Origin: Pseudomonadota bacterium
GTDB lineage: Bacteria; Myxococcota_A; Polyangia; Fen-1088
Assembly (NCBI GenBank): GCA_023438785.1
Contig: JAEXQJ010000067.1
Span: forward strand, 1 to 12,300
Length of the DNA: 12,300 bases
Direction: 5' to 3'
The stretch's first letter is position 1, and each line of letters opens with the position of its first letter. The position numbers were made by a program, and so were the translations under genes. This document shows, one piece after another, positions 6,531-12,300 of this stretch. The notes beneath the pieces are model-generated. The model was not told the origin of the DNA. It made no database searches and worked only from the letters and a program-made list of their open reading frames with translations.

Positions 6531-6763
6531 CACGCGAAGTTGTCACGGCGGCATGGCTGATGGACACGCGCCCAACCTGCTTCGCTGCGGGCCTAGCACA
6601 CCAAGTGGAGCGCTGGCCGTGCTACCGGCCTCATTCAAGCGGTGAGCGGTTATGCCGAAGAGAGGTTCGCTTGGCCGCCAAAACGGCATCAAGAAGCCTG
6701 GCGGCAACGGCGCGCCGGGAGGGCTGCCAGAGCTTGAGGCCAGCGGCGCGTCTGCCCCGAAAG

Positions 6764-7684
6764 CTACTTCACGGTCACGCCGAAACGGTCGAGCCAGAGC
6801 TCGCCTTTGCCGCCGAAGACCTCGGTGATGAGCTCCACGCCGGCCACCGCGTGGGTCGCGTCCACCAGACCTTTGCTCACGCAATCGTCGAGAGCCAGCT
6901 TGAGATCGAAGGACGCGGCCTGTAGGTCGTCGCGGACGGCGTAGATAATCATGGTCCACTTCTGCGTGGAGCCGCCCGAGGCATCGGGGTTGTTCACCAG
7001 GTGCCACACGTCGAACTGGATACCGGCCAAGGTCACGTCGCCATCGTAGGTGATGCCGCCGCCCAATCCCGCCGGGTTTGCGAACCACACCATGATCTCA
7101 TTTCGGATGTCCGATGGATTGGGAGTGAGCGTGGCCACGTCGGTGGCCGTGATCCACATGGTCGTGTTCAGGTTGTAGGTGGGGTCGGCCTTGATATCCA
7201 CGGAGAAATCCACGTTGAGCGAGGAGATGGCATCCACGCGACGGGGCAGACTGGCCAGGGTGGACTTGCCGCCGTCCCAGGCCTTCCAGCCGACGAAGGC
7301 CTCGGGGGCCGCGTACGACGTATACGGCTTGTAGGCTGGCCAATCCCAGCGCCACCCGTACTGGGTACTGCCGTCGGCCTTGGGCCGCTGAAGCAGACAC
7401 TGACTGTGGGGCTTGTCGCCCGCCCACTGTTCGTTCCACACGTTGTTGACCAGCACCGCGTCCGTGCCGGCGATGGGATGGCGATACCAGGTCTCGCAGG
7501 ATAGGACGTTGTCGCTCGGGTCGGCGGCGGGGGCAGGGTCGGCGTCAGGCGCGGCGCCGGCCTCGCTGGCGGCGTCGGCGTCAGGGGCGGCGTCGGCAGA
7601 ATTCGACGATTTGGCTCCGGTGGTGCTGGCGCAGGCCAGGGTGGGCAGGAGAGGCACGAGGGTGAGCAGGCGGCGGGTCTTCAT
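6764..7684 (-). CDS. GH12 family endo-beta-glucanase-like lipoprotein
   Basis: This encodes a 306-residue protein. Residues 1-18 form a lipoprotein-type signal with Cys18 (LPTLAC, slightly off the usual lipobox). Residues 20-57 are a linker of Ala, Asp, Pro and Ser. The rest matches the glycoside hydrolase 12 beta-jelly-roll. NNVWN (80-84) and the Trp-rich GWRWDW (110-115) are typical substrate-cleft elements. NEIMVWF (195-201) gives the nucleophile Glu196. LITEVFGG (285-292) gives the acid/base Glu288, followed by the usual final strand. The family cleaves beta-1,4-glucans or xyloglucan with retention; the exact substrate cannot be told. The N-terminal anchor implies action at the cell surface. 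The stop of the AraC-type regulator lies 58 bases upstream. No strong ribosome binding site precedes the ATG, so the exact start is less sure than the identity. Confidence 0.82.
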   Translation of the reverse strand: MKTRRLLTLVPLLPTLACASTTGAKSSNSADAAPDADAASEAGAAPDADPAPAADPSDNVLSCETWYRHPIAGTDAVLVNNVWNEQWAGDKPHSQCLLQRPKADGSTQYGWRWDWPAYKPYTSYAAPEAFVGWKAWDGGKSTLASLPRRVDAISSLNVDFSVDIKADPTYNLNTTMWITATDVATLTPNPSDIRNEIMVWFANPAGLGGGITYDGDVTLAGIQFDVWHLVNNPDASGGSTQKWTMIIYAVRDDLQAASFDLKLALDDCVSKGLVDATHAVAGVELITEVFGGKGELWLDRFGVTVK

Positions 7685-7742
7685 GAGCCGCAGAGTACGG
7701 TGGGCAGTGGAGACGATCCTCGCATTTGGTGACCTCGCCTAA

Positions 7743-8558
7743 TCACGCGGGAACCAGGGCGCGTACGTTGCGGCCGCCGCCGAAATAGATGCGGGGGGAA
7801 ACCCCAGCCAGGCGAACGAAGACCCGGTGCAGTTGGGAGTAGCTGCCAAAACCGGCGTCGAGGGCGGCTTCGATGAAGCTGCGGCCGTCGCGCATCACGC
7901 GGGTGACGAAGATGGCCAGACGGATGCGCATGCGTTGCTCTTGCAGCGTGGCCCCCAGCTCGCTGTGAAAACGGCGGGACAGGTAGGCGCCGCTCACGTC
8001 CAGAGCGTGGCACAAGGCGGGGCGATCCATGGCGGGATCGTCGAACATGAGGTTGCAGGCCAGTTCCACCAACGACGTGGCACGTGAGAATTCGTGGTCG
8101 GTACGCGTGGCGGCCACGGCTGTGCAGGCGGCAGCCTTCAACTGCGGCGTGCGATCCGCCAGCGCACCGTGGGCGTCGCTGGTGCAATCACAGTGGCCGA
8201 GCAGGGCGTAGAAGTCCCGCCGCTGCAGCTGGACCACGGGACGCCCGGCAACCAGGTTGCTCAGCTCGGCGAGGCCGGGAATCAGGTCGGGCTCCACGTG
8301 CACGACCCGCAAATCCAGATCGTTCGAGGCGCCGACATTGAGGTGTGGCCGCCCCGGCAGGTGCCACAGCATCTGCCCCGCGTGCGCCACGTGTATTTGG
8401 TTGCCCACCCGTTCGCGTACCAACCCGCGCTTGACCAGCAGGAACTCCAACTGGCCATGGAAGTGATGCAACTTGGGGTGCTGCGCCGAGTACCGCCAAA
8501 TCGCGCCATTCACCGTCGCGGGGTCGAGAGGATGCTCCTGCAGGACGGGCGAGATCAC
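7743..8558 (-). CDS. AraC-family transcriptional regulator
   Basis: This encodes a 271-residue regulator. Residues 28-75 form a cupin-like sensing domain with HHFHGQLEFLLVKRG and a later HVAHAGQMLWHLPGRPH, the usual arrangement in sugar-sensing AraC proteins. The C-terminal domain has two helix-turn-helix motifs: one around 178-200 (ALDVSGAYLSRRFHSELG) and the second around 228-258 (EAALDAGFGSYSQLHRVFVR, then GVSPRIYF, the family signature). The start is GTG at 8558 with no clear ribosome binding site, so it could lie slightly elsewhere. It sits immediately upstream of the GH12 gene on the same strand. It therefore probably controls glucanase expression in response to a carbohydrate, although the effector and operator are not visible. 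Confidence 0.85.
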   Translation of the reverse strand: MISPVLQEHPLDPATVNGAIWRYSAQHPKLHHFHGQLEFLLVKRGLVRERVGNQIHVAHAGQMLWHLPGRPHLNVGASNDLDLRVVHVEPDLIPGLAELSNLVAGRPVVQLQRRDFYALLGHCDCTSDAHGALADRTPQLKAAACTAVAATRTDHEFSRATSLVELACNLMFDDPAMDRPALCHALDVSGAYLSRRFHSELGATLQEQRMRIRLAIFVTRVMRDGRSFIEAALDAGFGSYSQLHRVFVRLAGVSPRIYFGGGRNVRALVPA

Positions 8559-8826
8559 GAGGCCAAGAGTAGATCGATGCGAACCGCCGGCGCACCCAAT
8601 CCCGCGCGCCGGGCGTGAGCTGCTTGCCAGGCTGCGCCACTCCTGGCTCGCTCAGGGCGCCGCAGCGTTCGCGTGACCATGACCTGATTCCGCTTCCGTC
8701 CGTTTGCGCGCGGTGAAGGGCCGTGTTCCGGTCAACTGATGCGGCGCGCGCCGCTGCTGCATTTGCCGAACTTCCGATCCGTCGCAGGCACGCCAGGTGA
8801 CGCTTCGGCCGCCTGACGCCGCGCGG
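8559..8826. other. Upstream region of the AraC gene, no gene seen
   Basis: This stretch should hold the promoter of the regulator. I see no convincing consensus pair. A perfect 14-bp palindrome, GCGGCGCGCGCCGC, lies at 8741-8754 and could be an operator or merely G+C-rich chance symmetry. No RNA gene or coding frame is supported. Confidence 0.35.
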
Positions 8827-9060
8827 TCAGTGGACGGGCGAGAGGGACTCTTCGCTGAGCCGATCAGCTTGCTCCGCGGCTGAGTCAGCGCATTGGCTGA
8901 GCCGACCAGCTTGCTCCGCGGCCGAGTCAGCGCATTGGCTGAGCCGATCAGCTCTCTCCGCCGCCGAGTACGCCCGTTGGCTGAGCCGATCGCCTCTCTC
9001 CGCGGCTGAGTCAGTCCGTTGGCTCAGCCGATCAGCGCTCTCCACGTTAGGAGTGCGCAC
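8827..9060 (-). CDS. Possible small heptad-repeat protein encoded by the tandem repeat
   Basis: A minus-strand frame from GTG (9060-9058) to a stop at 8827-8829 gives 77 residues with a 14-residue repeat, typically DRLSQCADSAAEQA, in about four and a half copies. Leu3, Ala7, Ala10 and Ala14 fall at alternating 4/3 spacing, the pattern of an alanine-rich coiled coil. There is no signal peptide and no ribosome binding site before the GTG. The same repeat is also open in one frame on the plus strand, so openness alone proves nothing. It follows directly after the terminator of the metallopeptidase gene. It may be a real small coiled-coil protein or a non-coding repeat whose 42-bp period happens to keep a frame open. 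Confidence 0.3.
   Translation of the reverse strand: MRTPNVESADRLSQRTDSAAERGDRLSQRAYSAAERADRLSQCADSAAEQAGRLSQCADSAAEQADRLSEESLSPVH
8854..9045. repeat. 42-bp tandem repeat, about 4.5 copies
   Basis: Units lie at 8854-8895, 8896-8937, 8938-8979 and 8980-9021, followed by a partial unit from 9022. Each starts with GCTGAGCCGATCAGC or a close variant, which in most copies is itself an inverted repeat (GCTGA-GCCGA-TCAGC). Units 1 and 2 are nearly identical, and the outer ones have diverged. The exact 42-base period is a multiple of three and stays open as a 14-residue peptide repeat on the minus strand. Confidence 0.95.
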
Positions 9061-9075
9061 TTCGAGCCGCTGAAA

Positions 9076-9102
9076 AGGCGGCCGTGGGGATGGTGGCCGC
9101 CT
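9076..9102 (-). terminator. Intrinsic terminator of the metallopeptidase gene
   Basis: Read on the minus strand, AGGCGGCC (9102-9095), an 11-base loop and GGCCGCCT (9083-9076) make a perfect 8-bp G+C-rich stem running straight into a T tract (CCTTTTC). It lies about 40 bases after the stop codon of the upstream gene, a good fit for an intrinsic terminator. Confidence 0.75.
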
Positions 9103-9144
9103 CTGGATTCAGCGCCTCCTGGTCCGGCTTCCTCGCCGCCCGCC

Positions 9145-11154
9145 TCAGTACTTGACGCTGTAGACGATGTTCACACCGGCTCCGCGCTGCGAACGCTCGG
9201 CCAGGACCGGAATCGGGAGCGCCGTCGTGTCGACGTACTTCGTCGCCAGCGCTTGTGCCGCTTGCACGTCACCCTTCGCCTTGATGGAGGCCGCGATTTG
9301 CATGAGCTTTTCGGCTGCGCCCGGCAGCTTGTCATAATCGATGACGAAGGCGCCTTGGTCCGTGCCGTTGGCGGCCATAGCTTGCGGGTCGAACCTGAGA
9401 GCGCCCTCGTCCACGAGAAAGCCGGCCTCGATGGCCGAGAGCTGGACGTACGCGTCCTTCGAGTTCGTGCCCCCCGCGATGAAGGCGAGCGCAAACATGA
9501 CGTTGTAAAGGTACGCGTCCCTCGCCTGCTTCGGCGTGATGACCCCCTTTTCGACCAGCAGCGGCAGATACCAGAGGGCACCGGTTTCGGCCTTGAGCTC
9601 CTCCAGAACGGAAGCCTGTAGGCCCCCGAAGATCAGGTCTGCGGTGAGGTCACCGATGCGGTACGCGAGGCCCGGGCCCAGGTTGTGGGTTGCCTCGTGC
9701 AGAATGGTCGTGAGCAGGTAGGCCTGAGCGAAGCTCGTGAAGTCGCCCAGGGTGTCCGCGGTAAACAGGCTTTGCGCTAAGCTCTCCCGACTCGCGCCCG
9801 AATCCGGATCGGCTTCCAGGTTGGTCACGACCATCGTCCGGCCGCGGCCCTCGCTGGCGACCGGGCCCCAGTTCGGGAGGCTCTCACCCGCAAAGCCGCC
9901 CGTGGGACTTCTGTCATAGCCGTAGTTCGCGATCACGTTGATGAAGTCCGGGAGGTGAAAATTCACCGTGCGCGCGACGTACGGTGCGCCGGCCAGCACG
10001 GCGAGCCTGTCCTCCATCTCTTGTCGGAGAGGTGCAAGCCTGTCCTGCCATGAAAGCGAATCGAGGTTGATGCGCGCGAGGTTCATGTGAAAGGCGGCCT
10101 TGTGATCGCAGGGGTCCCAGTACACCTCGTCGGGAGCCACGCGGATGTACCACTTCGAGTTCGTGGAGCTCATCCTCGACCATGGCTCGTCAGCCAATTC
10201 CCAGGAGTTGTCGCGGAAAGCCTGAGCCGCCGCGACGAGGTAGGCAGCCAGGGCAGCCTCCGAAGGGTCGCTGATGGCACCTGCCGCCTCGTCGAGCTTC
10301 GCCGCGATGGCCGTCATCTCGTCGGCGTAGGCCTGTGAGTACGCCAACGCGGCAAATGCATCGCCTTCGCCGCGTACCACGGTGAACGGTGTCAGCAAGG
10401 TCACCGCATCACTCCGTGCGCGCAGGGTCTTGCAGAAATCACCCTGATCGTCGACCAGGGCGCTTGGATAGACGTCGATCTTGGGCTTGGGTGCGCCGGG
10501 GATCGCACTGCAGACCGGGTTCCGCGAGGTCGGCTTGTAGACGCACTTTGGCCCCCAGTTGCGGCGGAACAAGCTTTGGCTCGCGACGTCGTCCGCGGGC
10601 ACCTGGTCCGCCAGTGCCGCAATACCCAGGGTGCGCGCATAGAGTTTGTCGATGAGGGCGCCCACCTCCAGCATGAGCGAGAGAAATCTCTTCTCCTCCG
10701 TCGTCAGCGCGGAGAGATCGTTCAGCACCACCGAAGGACAGGCCTGATCCAGCTCCGCGACCACCGCCTCGCGGCGCGACCTGTCGTCCGCGGGGACGCT
10801 CTCCGGAACCGGCGGCCCCTTGTCCAGCGTCGCAATGCGCTCATAGGCGTCCTTAAATTCGGCCGTGAATGTGTCGTCCGCCACCCAATGTCCGACCGTC
10901 GGATAAAAGAGCAGCGCCGCGACTTCGCTGGGGTCAATGGCCTGATCATGGTCGGAGTCCGTCACCCAGAAGAGCGGCAGGTTGAGTCGGACAGCGAGCT
11001 GATTGAAACGCACGCGCGCGACACGATCGTAGGTCGGCGGCGCCTCTGCATCGGGGTCCTCGGACAGTCGGGGCGATGCGCTCTCGGAGCATCCGGACAG
11101 GCCGACGCCCAGGCTAGCCACCGACAGAAACGCGAGGAACGTGCCTCTCTTCAT
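9145..11154 (-). CDS. Lipoprotein zinc metallopeptidase, M49 (dipeptidyl peptidase III)-related, with EF-hand
   Basis: This encodes a 669-residue protein. Residues 1-21 are a lipoprotein signal with a canonical LSGC lipobox (Cys22). A perfect 12-residue EF-hand loop, DSDHDQAIDPSE, lies at 66-77, with acidic residues at 1, 3, 5, 9 and 12 and Ile at 8. The zinc site is HEATHNLGPG (His486, Glu487, His490), followed by LEELKAETGALWYL (518-529). This matches the HExxH/HExxGH...EExxAE/D pattern of M49 peptidases, with Glu519 the likely third ligand. The five-residue HExxH and the NLGP after it fit the NUDIX-linked, DPP III-like branch better than classical DPP III. The ATG at 11154 follows AAGGAAG by 5 bases. 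It should act on peptides at the cell surface, and the EF-hand suggests calcium binding. The gene appears to be a single transcription unit ending in the hairpin at 9076-9102. Confidence 0.78.
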   Translation of the reverse strand: MKRGTFLAFLSVASLGVGLSGCSESASPRLSEDPDAEAPPTYDRVARVRFNQLAVRLNLPLFWVTDSDHDQAIDPSEVAALLFYPTVGHWVADDTFTAEFKDAYERIATLDKGPPVPESVPADDRSRREAVVAELDQACPSVVLNDLSALTTEEKRFLSLMLEVGALIDKLYARTLGIAALADQVPADDVASQSLFRRNWGPKCVYKPTSRNPVCSAIPGAPKPKIDVYPSALVDDQGDFCKTLRARSDAVTLLTPFTVVRGEGDAFAALAYSQAYADEMTAIAAKLDEAAGAISDPSEAALAAYLVAAAQAFRDNSWELADEPWSRMSSTNSKWYIRVAPDEVYWDPCDHKAAFHMNLARINLDSLSWQDRLAPLRQEMEDRLAVLAGAPYVARTVNFHLPDFINVIANYGYDRSPTGGFAGESLPNWGPVASEGRGRTMVVTNLEADPDSGASRESLAQSLFTADTLGDFTSFAQAYLLTTILHEATHNLGPGLAYRIGDLTADLIFGGLQASVLEELKAETGALWYLPLLVEKGVITPKQARDAYLYNVMFALAFIAGGTNSKDAYVQLSAIEAGFLVDEGALRFDPQAMAANGTDQGAFVIDYDKLPGAAEKLMQIAASIKAKGDVQAAQALATKYVDTTALPIPVLAERSQRGAGVNIVYSVKY

Positions 11155-11373
11155 GAAGACTTCCTTCGGTTAGCGCCCGGGCGTTGCGCCTGAGAATGGG
11201 CGGTGCGGTCACACATCGGGGAACCTTCCGTCCTTCGTCACCTCGAACGAGCCTCTTGAGCGACGCCCGCGCCGTCTCGCGTCGCCCACGTCCGCGCGAG
11301 ATGCCGACCTCCTGCCCCAGTGCGTGGGCGCTCACAGCGTTGGGGGCGGGGGCGCTGGGTGGAATCGGCCCCT
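11155..11373. other. Short gap upstream of the metallopeptidase gene
   Basis: This gap holds the ribosome binding site of the metallopeptidase gene at its left end and presumably its promoter. No -35/-10 pair, operator or terminator is convincing. Confidence 0.3.
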
Positions 11374-11967
11374 CTACGTGAACCGGATCCGCCAATCGGT
11401 GATCCAGCGCAGCAGCCGGACCAGGGGCACCAGGCGGCGTGGCCGGGTCACGCGAATGGCATTCTCGCGCAGCGTCCGCACCACCACGTCCACCGCCCAG
11501 TCGACGGAACGCAGGAACGGGCGCACCGGGGCCTTGGCCATGTTGGTGTCGACAAATCCGAAACGAAGGTTGGTCACGCGCACGCCCGACGGTCGGGCTG
11601 CCAAGGCCAGGGCTTCGAAATAGGAGGACAGGGCGGCTTTCGATGCGGCGTAGCTCGGAGCGTCCGGCGTGATGAGCCCGTCAGCCTGGCTCGACAGTAC
11701 CAGGAAATGCCCACGGCGCGCTTGCAGCATGGGCCGTAGGAGCTCGGCCGCGGTCTGCACCGCCGCGGCGCGCTCGGCGCGCAACTTCTGGTGGTCCCTG
11801 TCGTTGCGGCCCACGGTGGCCAGCAGCGTGCGACGCAGGGCCGCCAGATCACGCTGCAGATCCGCTGCTTGCACGCGCTGGTTGGCCATCACGCTTTGGT
11901 GCTGCTTGACCTTGTCCTTGTCCCATTCCCTGGCCGCCGCCTGCACCAGCGCGCCCAGCTTGGCCAT
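11374..11967 (-). CDS. SDR-type oxidoreductase lacking its cofactor-binding half (chimeric or broken)
   Basis: This frame encodes 197 residues. From about residue 68 it is the C-terminal half of a short-chain dehydrogenase/reductase: ERAAAVQTAAELLRPML is the helix before the central strand, GHFLVLSS holds the catalytic Ser92/93, and SYAASKAALSSYFEAL gives Tyr106 and Lys110. NLRFGFVDTNMAKAP follows as the cofactor/substrate loop. The N-terminal Rossmann elements (TGxxxGIG and NNAG) are absent. In their place residues 1-65 form a charged helical segment I do not recognise. It cannot bind NAD(P) in the normal way, so it is probably a fusion scar or pseudogene. The ATG at 11967 lacks a ribosome binding site. 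Codon quality suggests the frame originally joined another one upstream, near 12005. Confidence 0.6.
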   Translation of the reverse strand: MAKLGALVQAAAREWDKDKVKQHQSVMANQRVQAADLQRDLAALRRTLLATVGRNDRDHQKLRAERAAAVQTAAELLRPMLQARRGHFLVLSSQADGLITPDAPSYAASKAALSSYFEALALAARPSGVRVTNLRFGFVDTNMAKAPVRPFLRSVDWAVDVVVRTLRENAIRVTRPRRLVPLVRLLRWITDWRIRFT

Positions 11968-12070
11968 GGCCTGATCGCGACGGGCCAGCGGCTCGCCCTT
12001 GGCGAGCGGGCCTCGTCGATGATCGCGAGCAAGCGCTCTCCACCTTCCAGCACGTCCGGGAACCCTGAAG
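11968..12070 (-). other. Probable reading-frame break upstream of the SDR-like gene
   Basis: On the minus strand the frame of the SDR-like gene stays well composed back to about 12003 (LAKGEPLARRDQAMAK). Upstream of that, good composition moves to another frame (VLEGGERLLAIIDEAR, about 12052-12005). One inserted or deleted base near 12003-12010 would join them into a single longer helical protein. This could be a true mutation or a sequencing error. Confidence 0.4.
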
Positions 12071-12300
12071 TCAGGACGGGGCCAGTTCCACCACGTGCAC
12101 GTCGTCGGCGCGCAGGTCCAGGCTTACCGTGGTGTGGGCACCGTCGCGCTGGGTGGGGACGGGGCCGCGGTCTTCACCGGTGGCGCTGTAGCTGCGCGCG
12201 GGGCCAGCGGCGCCAGGCAGGATCAGGTCTACGCGAGCGCGGCGATCGTCGGGGCGGGCGCCTTCGCCTTCGGGCGGCGTGGACGTGTGGCCGGCGAGCC
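12071..12300 (-). CDS. C-terminal end of a gene cut by the window edge
   Basis: A minus-strand frame enters from the right edge and ends at TGA (12073-12071), giving 76 residues. It begins with a Pro/Gly/Glu/Asp-rich loop and then alternates hydrophobic residues as beta strands (RVDLILPGAAGPARSYS, TTVSLDLRADDVHVVELAPS). Codons are strongly G/C-ending. Such an ending is common in the C-terminal beta-sandwich of secreted glycoside hydrolases, but the catalytic part is outside the window and I cannot name the family. Confidence 0.55.
   Translation of the reverse strand, partial: LAGHTSTPPEGEGARPDDRRARVDLILPGAAGPARSYSATGEDRGPVPTQRDGAHTTVSLDLRADDVHVVELAPS

Larger units (their letters stand above)
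6441..6763. other. Intergenic region between GH12 and lectin genes
   Basis: The right half (about 6560-6763) lies after the glucanase stop and holds no gene I can support. A palindrome CGGCGCGCCG sits at 6708-6717 without a T run, so it is not a convincing terminator. The left half contains the putative lectin promoter and its ribosome binding site. Confidence 0.4.

Noticed and set aside
8854..9045. CRISPR array
   Set aside because: The repeats are directly tandem with a constant 42-base unit and no unique spacers.
9019..9621. 200-codon plus-strand open frame
   Set aside because: It runs antisense to the 3' end of the metallopeptidase gene, whose zinc site and terminator fix the true strand.
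10576..11193. 205-codon plus-strand open frame
   Set aside because: It is antisense to the N-terminal half of the metallopeptidase gene, is Arg-rich and has no recognisable domain.

Overview
The window is about two-thirds G+C. Nearly all supported genes lie on the minus strand, so they are transcribed from right to left. The mix of genes suggests a member of the Myxococcota (Polyangia-like): a caspase-type protein with surface repeats, an ECF sigma factor with a DUF4384-type partner, and secreted lipoproteins with Ala/Asp/Gly-rich linkers. No rRNA or taxon marker is present, so this is inference from gene content and composition.

Left part (1-4846). A short lipoprotein start (310-513) runs into in-frame stops. 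It is followed by about 450 bases without a convincing gene and a truncated plus-strand coding remnant (970-1180). Next comes the best-supported unit of the window, three minus-strand genes joined by two 4-base ATGA overlaps. They encode an ECF sigma factor (start chosen at 4846), a one-helix membrane protein with a DUF4384-like domain that is probably the anti-sigma or sensor partner, and a secreted caspase-fold protein whose C-terminal half holds twelve 14-16 residue GxQ/N repeats followed by a barrel-like end. They are probably co-regulated; an envelope-stress or cell-death role is only inferred.

Middle part (4847-6530). This looks like a scrambled accessory patch. It holds a plus-strand remnant resembling the C-terminal part of an IS91/IS801-type transposase, with an internal diverged duplication; a 16-bp perfect inverted repeat around 74 bp; a 10-bp hairpin; and a secreted one-domain ricin-type lectin whose base composition is clearly lower in G+C than its neighbours.

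Right part (6764-12300). An AraC-family regulator (7743-8558) lies just upstream of a GH12 endoglucanase-like lipoprotein (6764-7684), which suggests a carbohydrate-responsive pair. A 42-bp tandem repeat, open in frame as a 14-residue heptad repeat, lies beyond a terminator hairpin. That hairpin closes a 669-residue lipoprotein metallopeptidase related to the M49 (dipeptidyl peptidase III) group, which carries a textbook EF-hand loop near its N-terminus. At the right edge are an SDR-type oxidoreductase whose cofactor-binding N-terminal half is missing and replaced, with a nearby reading-frame break, and the C-terminal end of a further gene.

Taken together, the window shows outward-facing proteins (surface caspase, lectin, glucanase, peptidase), two regulators and several broken genes, as expected of an accessory region in a predatory or saprophytic soil bacterium.
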